A stretch of 64,000 nt of DNA from CAVRZR01 sp964354215 (GTDB lineage Bacteria; Actinomycetota; Coriobacteriia; Anaerosomatales; CAVRZR01), in the NCBI GenBank assembly GCA_964354215.1, contig CAYGYT010000003.1:36746-100745 (forward strand). Reading direction: 5' to 3'. Position numbers and translations under genes: made by a program. Under the pieces are notes generated by a model. That model ran no database searches. It saw only the letters and a list, made by a program, of their open reading frames with translations, and was not told where the DNA came from. Every line of letters starts with the position of its first letter. Position 1 is the first letter of the stretch. Below are positions 16,718-25,594 of this stretch, one piece after another.

Positions 16718-18388
16718 ATGACCGCGAGTAGCAATCGGCTTGGAAGGATCCTCGTCCAGTCCGGCGTCATCACGGATTCACAATTCGAAGAGGCGCTCGC
16801 GCAGGTGGACGGGCGCTCGATAGCGTCCGTGATCTCGGATCTTGGCTACGCCGACGAGGCTCTCATCGCTCGCACCGTTGCGGACTCGATGGGACTTACA
16901 TACGTGGATCTCGCGGCCACGGAAGTCGATGCCCACGCAGCGACGCTCATCTCTTCCGACCTCGCCCGCCGCTACATCGTGCTGCCGATCCAGCTCCAGG
17001 ACGACGAGCTCGTCGTAGCCATGTCGGATCCCGCGAACATATTCGCCATCGATGACCTTCGCATCGTGACGGGCTACACCGTTCGCCCCGTTGTCGCCGC
17101 AGAGAGCGATCTGGTGAGCGCCATCGAGAAGCTTTCGACAGCTCAGACGAGCGTCGAGGACATGATGGGCGATCTGGAAGAGGCGCTCAGCGTAGGCGCC
17201 GACGACGAGGACGAGGACAGCGGAGACGCGGAAGCCCCCGTGGCCAAGCTCATGAATCTCGTCATCACGGAGGGAATCCGGCAAGGAGCGGGAGACATCT
17301 ATCTCGAGCCCCACGAGCACGAGATGCGTGTCCGCTTCCGGATCGACGGCGTGTGCCAGGAGGTCTTCCGCAGCCCCAAGAAGATGCACCGGCAGGTCAT
17401 CAGCCGGCTCAAGATCAACGCCGGCATGGACATCGCCGAGAAGCGCGTGCCCCAGGACGGACGCTTCAGCGTGGTGCTCGACGGCAAGGCGGTGGACTTC
17501 AGAGTCGCCGTACTCCCGCTCGTCCACGGCGAGCTTGCAGTTCTGCGCCTGCTGCGCCGGGACTCGATCATGATGTCGCTCAAGGACCTCGGCTTTCTCC
17601 AGCAGCCGATGGACCGTCTACGCGAGGCGCTCTCGCTTCCCTACGGTGCCATCCTCGTCACCGGCCCGACGGGGTCGGGCAAGTCCACGACGCTGTACGC
17701 GGCGATCAACGAGACCAACGACCCCAAGACGAACCTCATCACCGTCGAAGATCCGGTCGAGTACCGCCTCGCCGGCCTCTCGCAAGTCCAGGTGCACGAG
17801 AAGGCTGGACTGAGCTTCGCGGCGGCACTTCGCTCGATCCTGAGGCAGGACCCCGACACCGTGATGATCGGTGAGATTCGCGACAAGGAAACCGGGACGA
17901 TCGCGATCGAAGCCGCCCTCACGGGCCACCTCGTCCTCTCAACGCTGCACACGAACGACGCTCCCTCGGCACTCACGAGGCTGACTGAGATGGGTATCGA
18001 GCCGTTCCTGTCGGCCTCGGCGGTCACCTGCGTGCTGGCACAGCGGCTTGCACGGCGACTCTGTCCGGAGTGTAAGCAGGAGTACGTGCCGGAAGAAGAA
18101 GCTCTCGTGCGCGTCGAGTTTCCGTTTGAGCCGGGCAATCCGCCCAAGCTCTACCGCGCGGTTGGGTGCAAGAAATGCAACGGGATCGGCTACCGGGGGA
18201 GGATGGGCGTCCACGAGGTGCTCACCATGTCAGAGCCCCTCGAACGCCTGGCCGTCTCGAATGCCTCGGCCGACGACATCAAGCGTCAGGCGGTTGCCGA
18301 GGGGATGCGGACCCTGCGCGAGGACGGCTTCGAGAAGGTCAAGGCGGGCGTCACGTCAATCGAGGAGATCATGCGCGTCGTTGTGTGA
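16718..18388 (+). CDS. pilB: Type IV pilus assembly ATPase PilB (first copy)
   Basis: Hexameric extension motor of the GspE/PilB family, 556 residues. The N-terminal domain (about 1-150) is MshEN-like (LGRILVQSGVITDSQFEEAL, then a second repeat), a fold that binds c-di-GMP in some PilB/MshE proteins. Walker A GPTGSGKSTTLYAAI is near residue 315, Walker B near 383 (VMIGEIRDKETG), and the His box GHLVLSTLHTNDA near 403. Four zinc cysteines (LCPECK and CKKCNG, about 447-487) mark assembly ATPases rather than PilT. An acidic insert lies near residues 160-170. It starts 23 bp after aroE. Confidence 0.92.
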   Translation: MTASSNRLGRILVQSGVITDSQFEEALAQVDGRSIASVISDLGYADEALIARTVADSMGLTYVDLAATEVDAHAATLISSDLARRYIVLPIQLQDDELVVAMSDPANIFAIDDLRIVTGYTVRPVVAAESDLVSAIEKLSTAQTSVEDMMGDLEEALSVGADDEDEDSGDAEAPVAKLMNLVITEGIRQGAGDIYLEPHEHEMRVRFRIDGVCQEVFRSPKKMHRQVISRLKINAGMDIAEKRVPQDGRFSVVLDGKAVDFRVAVLPLVHGELAVLRLLRRDSIMMSLKDLGFLQQPMDRLREALSLPYGAILVTGPTGSGKSTTLYAAINETNDPKTNLITVEDPVEYRLAGLSQVQVHEKAGLSFAAALRSILRQDPDTVMIGEIRDKETGTIAIEAALTGHLVLSTLHTNDAPSALTRLTEMGIEPFLSASAVTCVLAQRLARRLCPECKQEYVPEEEALVRVEFPFEPGNPPKLYRAVGCKKCNGIGYRGRMGVHEVLTMSEPLERLAVSNASADDIKRQAVAEGMRTLREDGFEKVKAGVTSIEEIMRVVV

Positions 18389-18470
18389 TGCGTGGCCCCT
18401 TGACCCTCGTTGTGCCTGACTGACCATCGTGAGAGTATGAATCCACTGTGGCGTTCGGCTGGGGAGAGCC

Positions 18471-19289
18471 GTGCGACCCTTTGTTGCCGCACCATATGAC
18501 GTGGAGGTGCTCGGATCAGTGACGGAGAACGGACTCGGTGACTTCTTCATCGCGGACACCGGTGATGAGCTTCCCGGATTCGCGCCGACCCCTGTTGTGA
18601 TCCCGCCGTCTCCGAGCTCGCCGCCTGTGGTGCCAGCGGGGCCGTGGGACGCGCAGGAGGAGCGATCCGATGCGGGGCGAGCGGACACGGTGCAGCCCGG
18701 AGCCCCCGCTTCTCCCGCGGCTGCACCGGAACCGGTGTTCGCTCCGTACGTCGAGCCGGCGATCGCGTCGCCCGCTATCCCGGCCCCCGTCTTTGCACCT
18801 GCGCCTGCGTCACCCCTGGTGCCCGTAGCATCCCCGGAGGCGCTCACGGAGGATTCGACGGCAGCCCCGGCCCCAGCGTCTGGAGCTGCTGCCTCCCCGG
18901 CGGCTCCTTCCGCGGCGAGCCCGACGCGTGAACAGCAGCTCGCTGCCGCGCTCAATACCTTCATGCGCATGTCGGACGACGTAGAGGCCGCTGCACTGGT
19001 GAGTCTCGACGGCTTCACGATGGCCTCGGCCCTGCCCGAGGGCATGCACGAGGACCGCGTTGGTGCGATGTCGGCGGCCATCCTCGGGTTGGGGGAACGT
19101 GCGGCCGCCGAGCTCGGTCGGGGCAAGCTTTCGCAGGTCTTCATTGAGGGCGATGCCGGCTACGTGCTGCTGATGGCAGCGGGCGATAGGGCCGTGCTCA
19201 CGGCGCTTGCGAACCTCGATGCGAAGCTCGGTCTGCTCCTGTACGACATGCGAGACGTCGCCGACGCCATCGCCGACATTCTCGGCTAG
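18471..19289 (+). CDS. Roadblock/LC7-domain protein with long Pro/Ala-rich N-terminus
   Basis: A 272-residue protein. Residues 1-35 are an unrecognised segment, 36-150 a Pro/Ala/Ser-rich, probably disordered region. The last 120 residues are a roadblock/LC7 domain (LVSLDGFTMASALPEG, then VFIEGDAGYVLLMAAGDRAV). In bacteria roadblock proteins such as MglB regulate small GTPases; one is encoded two genes downstream (21329). The start is uncertain: the GTG at 18471 follows GGGGAGA. The position between two pilB genes suggests a role in controlling the pilus machine. The family call is from pattern recognition. Confidence 0.75.
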   Translation: MRPFVAAPYDVEVLGSVTENGLGDFFIADTGDELPGFAPTPVVIPPSPSSPPVVPAGPWDAQEERSDAGRADTVQPGAPASPAAAPEPVFAPYVEPAIASPAIPAPVFAPAPASPLVPVASPEALTEDSTAAPAPASGAAASPAAPSAASPTREQQLAAALNTFMRMSDDVEAAALVSLDGFTMASALPEGMHEDRVGAMSAAILGLGERAAAELGRGKLSQVFIEGDAGYVLLMAAGDRAVLTALANLDAKLGLLLYDMRDVADAIADILG

Positions 19290-19321
19290 CGAATCGGATC
19301 CGAAAGCGAATGACGTAGCCG

Positions 19322-21316
19322 ATGGCTCTGAGAGGCAACCTCAAGGACTTCACCCTCCCGGACGTCTTCCAGCTCATCAGCTTGAGCAAGAAGACAGGCA
19401 TCCTTCGTATGCGCCGTCCCGACGACGCCGAGGGCAGCGTCTGGTTCCGCGAGGGAGAGGTGTTCTTCGCCCAGTCGAACTGGCATAGGGAGCGTCTCGG
19501 TGAGCGGCTCGTCGCTGCGCAGAAGATCACGCCGAGCGCTCTTGGGCGTGTTCTGCAGGTTCGTGCTGCGGAACCCGAAGGGCGTCGCCTCGGCACCATC
19601 CTCGTCGACGAGGGCTACATAACCGAGACCGTCTTGGAGGCGTTCGTCCAGGAGCAGATTCAGGACACGATCTTCGATTTGATGCGCTGGGACGATGGCG
19701 AGTTCGACTTCGAGTTGCTTCCCCAGATCGTCGAGGAGGATATCGGCCTCACGGTCTCGATAGAGAACATCGTGATGGAGGGCAGCAGGCGGCTCGAAGA
19801 GTGGGCGCGGATCAAGAAGAAGGTCCCCTCGATGGACATCGTGTTCAAGATGGCCACCGCTCCCGGCGAGGGCACGTTCGAGATCTCCCTCAAACCGGTC
19901 GAATGGAACCTTCTGCTGCTGGTCGACGGCACTCGCAGCGTCGCCGAGCTTGCACGTACCGCTCGCCGCACTGATTTCGACGTGGCGCGGGTCGTCTACG
20001 GACTGTTCTCCGCGGGGCTGCTCGAAGTCGTCAGCGATGAGGAAGTAGCGCGGCTCCGTGCCGCGCGCGCCGCGCGAGAGACCGAGCTGGCCGAGGAGGC
20101 TTCTTCAATCGCCGCAACGACACCCGTTGCGGCAGCGGTCATTGAGGAGACGACCGAGCCGCCGGCCGGTACCGCCGTCGAGACGACTCCAGCTCCCTCG
20201 GTGCCAGCGGTGCAGGCGGCTCCTGCCCAGCTCGAGGTCATGGCGGCCGCCGAATCGGCGCCGCGTGCGGCTCCGACCGACCTGCCGCGGTTCCTCGCCG
20301 GGGACGTGCCGGCGGCGGGCCCCGGCATCACCGAGCTCGAGGAGCGGTACGGGCGACTGCGCGAGGCCGCCGCATCGGTCTCCTCGGCGCCGGAGCAGGT
20401 GCCTCCGCGACAAGCTGCGCCATCACAACCGCTCGCACCACCGGAGGAGTCGCCGACGCCAGAGCCAGTGGTTCTCGGGCCCGAGGCGTCGATGGAACCC
20501 GAGCTCCCCGTGCCGCCGATGCCCGAAGAAGCACAACCGCCGTTCGTCGAATCCCGCGAGGATTCCGAGCTGCAGCCATTCGTTGAGCCGTCAGCGCATC
20601 CATCCCGCCTGACCTCCGACGTGCCGCCTGCTCAGACGGAGGTCCTTTCATTCGCGGAGGAGACGTTCGTCGGGACCGTCGAGGTTGAGGCACCTTTGGA
20701 ATCGACCGAGCCGGTGGTCTACCTCGGTGGGGATGAGACCATCGAGGAGGCCGAGGTTCCTGCGTCAGATGGGGTTTCGCCACAGCTGGAGTCGGAGCTC
20801 CTCGCGCTCGGTCTTGCCGCAGCGCCGCCACAGGCGCCCGAACCGGACGTTGGCGTCAACGAGCCACACGGCGTCATTCCGAGTGAACCGGAGCTCGAGG
20901 AGTCTGTGTCGGCCGTCAGCGGGCCCGAGTCCCCGGAAGAGCGGGCTGCCGCCGATGAGGCGGCCACATCCGACCTCGACGAGCTGATCGGTGCTTTGGG
21001 CGAGAGCGCCGGCGACGCGGCCGTTTCGGATCGAGTGCTCTCCACCGACGCGTATCTCCTGGATGTCTCAATCGGCGAAGCCGCCCCGGAACCGCCTGCC
21101 CTCGAGACCACGCCGGCGGCCGACGCCCGCGTGGACGCTGGGCTGAGTGGAGCGATAAACGACGAGATCAACGCGCTCACGGGGGTCGAGCGCGGCGGCC
21201 GGCCGGTCACGAGGATCACCGACCTTCCCGAACCAGGATCGGCCGTACCCCAACGCGACAGGAGTGTGGACCGAGAGACGCTGCTCAGGATCATCGATGG
21301 TATCAAGAGACTCTAG
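19322..21316 (+). CDS. DUF4388 (PATAN-type) scaffold-like protein
   Basis: A 664-residue protein. Residues 1-100 match DUF4388 (GNLKDFTLPDVFQLISLSKK, then GSVWFREGEVFFAQ). A following helical segment (RRLGTILVDEGYITETVLEA) resembles the MshEN repeats of the neighbouring PilB proteins. Residues 100-240 continue the folded part (DGEFDFELLP, winged-helix-like LLLLVDGTRSVAELA). Residues 240-590 are Pro/Glu/Ala-rich and probably disordered. A short conserved-looking tail ends DRETLLRIIDGIKRL. DUF4388 proteins occur with GTPase/roadblock polarity systems and two-component receivers. Here it sits between the roadblock and GTPase genes, suggesting a connector; that is inference. Confidence 0.78.
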   Translation: MALRGNLKDFTLPDVFQLISLSKKTGILRMRRPDDAEGSVWFREGEVFFAQSNWHRERLGERLVAAQKITPSALGRVLQVRAAEPEGRRLGTILVDEGYITETVLEAFVQEQIQDTIFDLMRWDDGEFDFELLPQIVEEDIGLTVSIENIVMEGSRRLEEWARIKKKVPSMDIVFKMATAPGEGTFEISLKPVEWNLLLLVDGTRSVAELARTARRTDFDVARVVYGLFSAGLLEVVSDEEVARLRAARAARETELAEEASSIAATTPVAAAVIEETTEPPAGTAVETTPAPSVPAVQAAPAQLEVMAAAESAPRAAPTDLPRFLAGDVPAAGPGITELEERYGRLREAAASVSSAPEQVPPRQAAPSQPLAPPEESPTPEPVVLGPEASMEPELPVPPMPEEAQPPFVESREDSELQPFVEPSAHPSRLTSDVPPAQTEVLSFAEETFVGTVEVEAPLESTEPVVYLGGDETIEEAEVPASDGVSPQLESELLALGLAAAPPQAPEPDVGVNEPHGVIPSEPELEESVSAVSGPESPEERAAADEAATSDLDELIGALGESAGDAAVSDRVLSTDAYLLDVSIGEAAPEPPALETTPAADARVDAGLSGAINDEINALTGVERGGRPVTRITDLPEPGSAVPQRDRSVDRETLLRIIDGIKRL

Positions 21317-21328
21317 GAGCGGGATGGC

Positions 21329-21856
21329 ATGCAGTCCGTGAAAGTCGTCATCACCGGTCCCTTCAACGCCGGCAAGACCACGTTCATCAAGGCGGTGAGC
21401 GAGATTACCGTGCTCTCGACGGAGCGCCAGGTGAGCGATATCTCAGGCGAAGGGGGCGGCGAGACGACGGTCGCAATGGATTTCGGTCGCATCACGGTGT
21501 CTGACGACGTCGTGTTGTACCTGTTCGGCACACCCGGCCAAGAGCGCTTCTCGTTCATGTGGGACACGCTCTCCGAGGGGATGCTCGGCTTCGTCGTGCT
21601 GGCCGACGGGACCAACCGGGAGTCCCTTTCCGACGCGCGCGCGATGATCGACTACTTCACGAAGCTCTCCGATGTCTCGTTCGTGGTCGCCGCGAATCGC
21701 ATGGATGCAGGTGATGCAGAGGGGCTCTCTCATGTCCGTTCCGATCTCGGATTGGACGAGAGCGTCCCGCTGCTCTCGGTCGACGCGCGAGACCGGGAGT
21801 CAGTGAAGTCGGTCCTGCTGGGTCTGCTCTACCGCATTCTGGAGAGCGTCGGCTAG
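21329..21856 (+). CDS. Small Ras-like GTPase (MglA / COG2229 type)
   Basis: A 175-residue GTP-binding protein. The P-loop is GPFNAGKTTF (about residues 8-17). A switch I Thr lies near GGGETTVAMDFG, G3 is LFGTPGQERF, G4 is ANRMD (NKxD with Arg for Lys), and the G5-like segment is SVDARD. This matches the bacterial GTPases paired with roadblock proteins in Streptomyces conservons and in MglA/MglB of Myxococcus, which set cell polarity and control type IV pili. It lies 12 bp after the DUF4388 gene and is co-transcribed with it. A role in pilus regulation is inferred from position. Confidence 0.85.
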   Translation: MQSVKVVITGPFNAGKTTFIKAVSEITVLSTERQVSDISGEGGGETTVAMDFGRITVSDDVVLYLFGTPGQERFSFMWDTLSEGMLGFVVLADGTNRESLSDARAMIDYFTKLSDVSFVVAANRMDAGDAEGLSHVRSDLGLDESVPLLSVDARDRESVKSVLLGLLYRILESVG

Positions 21857-21860
21857 GTTG

Positions 21861-22271
21861 ATGCGGCTTCTACCGGGTATCCTCATTGGCTCGGTGGTGC
21901 TGATCGTGCTCTCGGTCGTCGCCGTTCGTGTGATGATGCGAGCGCAGAAGCGCCGCGATCTTGGTTCACGCGCCCGACGGCGCGGTGCGGCACCACCCGC
22001 GATGCCCTCAACGCCGGAACCGCGCCTCAACGCCGGGAACGTCGTGGCCGATACCATCGCCCCACGAGGGGCTCCGAGCCTCGCGATCGACACGGCACGC
22101 GTTCCCGCGCGCCGTTTGGTTGCGCCGGTTGAGCTCTGGTTCGGCACCACCTGTGTGGGGGTCGTGCGGGGGAGCGATACGCATGAGCGCTTCAGCCGCT
22201 ACGCGAACGGACTGCTCGCGGAGCTTGCCGCGGGCTCGGACTCGCGTGAGGGCGGCTCTCCCAGGGTGTAG
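21861..22271 (+). CDS. Small membrane-anchored protein of unknown function
   Basis: A 136-residue protein with one N-terminal helix (LLPGILIGSVVLIVLSVVAV), a basic juxtamembrane stretch (QKRRDLGSRARRRG), a Pro-rich linker, and a C-terminal segment reading APVELWFGTTCVGVVRGSDT. I do not recognise it. It lies 4 bp after the GTPase gene and before pilB2, so it may be a membrane anchor or partner for the GTPase module. The start could be the TTG at 21858 or the ATG at 21861; the ATG is preferred. Confidence 0.55.
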   Translation: MRLLPGILIGSVVLIVLSVVAVRVMMRAQKRRDLGSRARRRGAAPPAMPSTPEPRLNAGNVVADTIAPRGAPSLAIDTARVPARRLVAPVELWFGTTCVGVVRGSDTHERFSRYANGLLAELAAGSDSREGGSPRV

Positions 22272-22353
22272 CGCGCGATCGTGCGGTTGCTGACCGCAGT
22301 ACCCTTCGGCGACGGCCTGCCGTTTCGCTCCTCGGTTGCGCCGAGCCCGACCG

Positions 22354-22381
22354 TAATGCTCCCTGCTCCGAACGCCGATGA
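22354..22381 (+). promoter_or_regulatory. Possible sigma-28 (FliA/WhiG-type) promoter for pilB2
   Basis: TAATGCTC (22354-22361), 12 bp, then GCCGATGA (22374-22381). The sigma-28 consensus is TAAAGTTT-N11-GCCGATAA. The -10 matches 7 of 8; the -35 keeps TAA; the spacer is one base longer than in E. coli but within the range quoted for WhiG/SigD. It lies in a 182-bp gene-free stretch, and the predicted start is about 66 nt before the GTG at 22454. It is the weakest of three such sites in the locus. The rest of the gap shows nothing else clear. Confidence 0.4.
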
Positions 22382-22453
22382 AAGACGTGTCGCAGTCGCG
22401 TCCTCGCGCGGCGGGTTCGCCTGCGGCACGGGCGCGTGCAGAAGGGGCAGCGG

Positions 22454-24124
22454 GTGGCGGAAACGGGAAAGAGGCTCGGGCAGCTCCTCGTCCGGGCCGG
22501 CGTCATAAGCGAAGCGCAGTTCAACGACGCCCTCGAGGCGCACCGGGGTACCGGAGCGCCGCTCGGCCGCGTGCTCGTCGATCTCGGTTACGCGTCGCAG
22601 GCTTCGGTGCTTGCCGTGATGGCACGCCAGATCGGCATCGACTACGTCGACTTCTCGGAGCGCAAGCCGGAGCCGAACGCCATCGCCGTCGTTCCGCGTG
22701 AACTCGCTGTGCGCTACGTGCTCATGCCCGTGGAGATCGCCGAGGACATACTCGTGGTCGCGATGGCCGATCCGCAGAACGTCCTCGCCCTTGACGACCT
22801 GCGGATCATCACCGGGTTCGACGTGCGGGCCTGCATCTCGACGAAGGACGATATCCTCGGCGCGATCGAGGAGTACTACAAGGTCGCCGAGCAGTCCGAG
22901 GCCGACGAGTTCATCGGCAGTGCCGAGATCGACGACATCGACCTCGCGGAGCTTACGGACGTGACCTCCGAAGCGCCCACGGTCAAGCTCGTCAACTTCA
23001 TCATCCACAAGGCGGTCACCGAACGCGCCTCGGACATACACATCGAACCCCAGGAGAAGGACCTACGCGTCCGCTTCCGCATCGATGGCGTGCTCCACGA
23101 GGTGGTGCGCAGTCCCAAGTCGACACAGGCGGCGATCATCAGTCGGTTCAAGATCATGGCGGAGATGGACATCGCCGAATCGCGAAAGCCTCAGGACGGG
23201 CACTGCGCGGTGACCGTGGCGGGACACAAGCTCGACTTCCGCGTCTCGACGCTTCCGACCGTCTACGGCGAGCGTGTTGTGCTCCGCATCCTGCGCAAGG
23301 ACTCCATTCTGCTGCAGCTCAAGGACCTAGGCTTCCTGCCGAACGCCCTTGGCCGTTTCGAATCGTCGTTCACCAAGCCGTACGGCGCCATTCTCGTCAC
23401 CGGTCCGACGGGTTCGGGCAAGTCGACGTCGCTCTATGCAGCGATAAACGTACTCAACTCGCCGACGAAGCACATCCTCACCGCCGAGGACCCGGTCGAA
23501 TACCGTCTCGAGGGCGTCAACCAGTGCCAGACGAACAACCGCGTTGGCCTGACCTTCGCGCGCGCGCTCCGGTCGTTCCTGCGCTGCTCGCCCGACATCA
23601 TCCTCGTCGGCGAGATTCGCGACCATGAGACCGCCAAGATCGCGATCGAGTCGGCGCTCACCGGGCATCTCGTGCTCACAACGCTCCACACGAACGATTC
23701 GTCCGGAGCCGTGACCCGACTCGTCGAGATGGGCGTCGAGCCGTTCCTCGTGTCCTCGGCCGTGGATTGCGTGCTTGCGCAGCGCCTCGCCCGGCGCCTG
23801 TGCCCCGACTGCAAGACCGAGTACCGCCCTGCGGAAGAAGTGCTCATCGAGGCGGGCTACTCGCCCGATAACCTACCTGAGGTCGTCTACCGGCCAGTTG
23901 GCTGCAAGAAATGCGGCGGGACGGGATACCGGGGGCGCCTCGGCGTTCACGAGGTACTGCTCATGTCCGAAGAGATTCGCAGGTTGTGCGTGGCCGAGGC
24001 CACGTCGGAGCAGATCAAGCAAGTAGCGATCGAAGAGGGAATGCTGACACTCCGTCAGGACGGGTTGGAGAAGGTGCGGGACGGCTCAACGTCAATCGAG
24101 GAGATCTGCCGGGTCATCGTCTAG
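22454..24124 (+). CDS. pilB: Type IV pilus assembly ATPase PilB (second copy)
   Basis: Second PilB, 556 residues from the GTG at 22454, which is preceded by AAGGGG at 6 bp; an in-frame GTG at 22436 lacks a site. The architecture matches the first copy: MshEN-like N-terminus (LGQLLVRAGVISEAQFNDAL), Walker A GPTGSGKSTSLYAAI near residue 316, Walker B IILVGEIRDHET, His box GHLVLTTLHTNDS, and four zinc cysteines (LCPDCK, CKKCGG). It sits where Clostridia usually carry pilT, directly before pilC, but its zinc motif and N-domain make it PilB. Why two PilB motors are needed is unknown; specialised pili or a divided role are possible. Confidence 0.92.
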   Translation: MAETGKRLGQLLVRAGVISEAQFNDALEAHRGTGAPLGRVLVDLGYASQASVLAVMARQIGIDYVDFSERKPEPNAIAVVPRELAVRYVLMPVEIAEDILVVAMADPQNVLALDDLRIITGFDVRACISTKDDILGAIEEYYKVAEQSEADEFIGSAEIDDIDLAELTDVTSEAPTVKLVNFIIHKAVTERASDIHIEPQEKDLRVRFRIDGVLHEVVRSPKSTQAAIISRFKIMAEMDIAESRKPQDGHCAVTVAGHKLDFRVSTLPTVYGERVVLRILRKDSILLQLKDLGFLPNALGRFESSFTKPYGAILVTGPTGSGKSTSLYAAINVLNSPTKHILTAEDPVEYRLEGVNQCQTNNRVGLTFARALRSFLRCSPDIILVGEIRDHETAKIAIESALTGHLVLTTLHTNDSSGAVTRLVEMGVEPFLVSSAVDCVLAQRLARRLCPDCKTEYRPAEEVLIEAGYSPDNLPEVVYRPVGCKKCGGTGYRGRLGVHEVLLMSEEIRRLCVAEATSEQIKQVAIEEGMLTLRQDGLEKVRDGSTSIEEICRVIV

Positions 24125-24166
24125 CGCGGCGCGCGACTGGGCGAATGAAACAAGGAGTGTAGTGAG

Positions 24167-25378
24167 ATGGCGGTTTTCAACTACGCGGTTCGCGACAAAG
24201 CGGGCAAGGTCGTCAAGGGCCAGCTCGAGGGCGACAGCAAGGAGGTCGTCAGGGCGAAGCTCATGCAGATGGGCTACATCATCCTCGACCTCGAGCCGCA
24301 GAGCGCGATGGCCGCGCTCGGCAAGATCAGTCTCGGCTCGCGCGTGAAGTCGAAAGACATCACGATCTTCGCGCGTCAGTTCGCGACGATGATCAACGCG
24401 GGCCTGTCGCTCACCAAGTGCCTCTCCATCTTGGGTTCGCAGACCGAGAGCGCACCGTTGCGAGACGTCATCGGGCAGATCGCGCGCGACGTGGAAGCGG
24501 GCCAATCGCTCTCTGACTCCATGTCGAAGCATCCCCGCATATTCCCGCCGATCTTCGTGAACATGGTGCGAGCCGGCGAGACGGGCGGTGTGCTCGACGA
24601 GGTCCTGCTTCGTGTCGCCGACCATTTCGAGCGGGACGCTGCACTCAAGGGACGCATCAAGTCCGCCATGACGTACCCCATCGCGATGGGCTCGCTCGTC
24701 GTGATCATCCTCATTGCAATGATGGTCTTCGTGGTGCCGACGTTCGAGAAGATGTTCAACGACATGGGCGGCGAGCTTCCCCTCATGACTCAGATGCTCG
24801 TCGGCGTCTCGAACACCGTGGCGAGCTTCTGGGGCATCGTGATCGCCGGGGCGATCGTCGGAATGGTCATGGGGTTCCGTTGGTGGAAGCGCACGCCCTC
24901 GGGCAAGCTCATCTGGGACGGGATCACCTTGCGCATGCCGGTCTTCGGGTCGCTCGTGCGAAAGCTCGCGCTCGCGAAGTTCACCCGTACGTTCGGCACG
25001 CTCGTGTCGGCAGGCGTCCCGATCCTCTCCGCACTCGACATCGTGGCGGACACGTCCGGCAACGAAGTCGTCGCCCAGGCGGTCAAGAAGACTCGCTCCG
25101 CGATCAAAGAAGGCGAGACGATCGCCAAGCCACTCGGCGAGTCGCCGGTCTTTCCGTCGATGCTCGTTCAGATGATCGCGGTGGGCGAGGAGACGGGTGC
25201 TCTCGACGCCATGCTGACCAAGATCGCCGACTTCTACGACGAGGAAGTAGGGGCGGCTGTCGAGGGACTCACGTCGCTCATCGAGCCGCTCATGATGGCC
25301 TCGCTCGGCGCGGTCGTCGGCGTCATGGTCATCGCTCTCTACATGCCGATGTTCACCGTCATCTCGCTCGTGAAGTAG
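24167..25378 (+). CDS. pilC: Type IV pilus inner-membrane platform protein PilC
   Basis: A 403-residue GspF/PilC protein that couples the ATPase to pilin insertion. It shows the duplicated T2SSF domain: first copy around residues 65-190 (TIFARQFATMINAGLSLTKC, FVNMVRAGETGGVLDEVL) and second around 265-395 (KFTRTFGTLVSAGVPILSAL, MIAVGEETGALDAML), with three membrane helices. The N-terminal FNYAVRDKAGKVVKGQLEG is typical. The ATG follows an AAGGAG site. It lies 42 bp after pilB2. Confidence 0.94.
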   Translation: MAVFNYAVRDKAGKVVKGQLEGDSKEVVRAKLMQMGYIILDLEPQSAMAALGKISLGSRVKSKDITIFARQFATMINAGLSLTKCLSILGSQTESAPLRDVIGQIARDVEAGQSLSDSMSKHPRIFPPIFVNMVRAGETGGVLDEVLLRVADHFERDAALKGRIKSAMTYPIAMGSLVVIILIAMMVFVVPTFEKMFNDMGGELPLMTQMLVGVSNTVASFWGIVIAGAIVGMVMGFRWWKRTPSGKLIWDGITLRMPVFGSLVRKLALAKFTRTFGTLVSAGVPILSALDIVADTSGNEVVAQAVKKTRSAIKEGETIAKPLGESPVFPSMLVQMIAVGEETGALDAMLTKIADFYDEEVGAAVEGLTSLIEPLMMASLGAVVGVMVIALYMPMFTVISLVK

Positions 25379-25506
25379 TCGCGAGCTCGCCATTCCGCAA
25401 CGCCTGCGCCCCCGCAGCCATGTCGCTCGCGGGGGCGCTTGCCGTCTCGGCTGGGATGCCTTCGCCGAGCGTAGCTGCAGGTCCGCTCGTCGCTCTTGTG
25501 TGATGA

Positions 25507-25563
25507 CCGGCACCAAATCGGACGATTTAGAAGAGAAATGCGCGGCGAACGCTAAAGTGCCGG
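25507..25563 (+). other. Structured intergenic element upstream of pilA
   Basis: Within the 270-bp gap before pilA, CCGGCAC (25507-25513) can pair perfectly with GTGCCGG (25557-25563). The enclosed segment contains a smaller hairpin with arms AAATC and GATTT (about 25515-25528). The 3' arm overlaps the proposed sigma-28 -35 element. It could be an RNA structure in read-through transcripts or a DNA operator; it does not match a riboswitch I know. The first 110 bp of the gap (25379-25500) show nothing clear. Confidence 0.3.
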
Positions 25564-25579
25564 CCTGCGGCTCCGATAC
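25553..25579 (+). promoter_or_regulatory. Probable sigma-28 (FliA/WhiG-type) promoter for pilA
   Basis: TAAAGTGC (25553-25560), exactly 11 bp, then TCCGATAC (25572-25579), against the sigma-28 consensus TAAAGTTT-N11-GCCGATAA. The core TAAAG and CCGATA are intact with ideal spacing. Transcription would begin near 25586, giving a leader of about 63 nt. No good sigma-70 pair was seen in the same gap. Confidence 0.6.
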
Positions 25580-25594
25580 CACTGGTGTCAGTAA

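Noticed and set aside
18400..18441. TTGACC upstream of the roadblock gene as a vegetative promoter
   Set aside because: No -10 hexamer is found at suitable spacing; the TATGAA at 18436 is too far.
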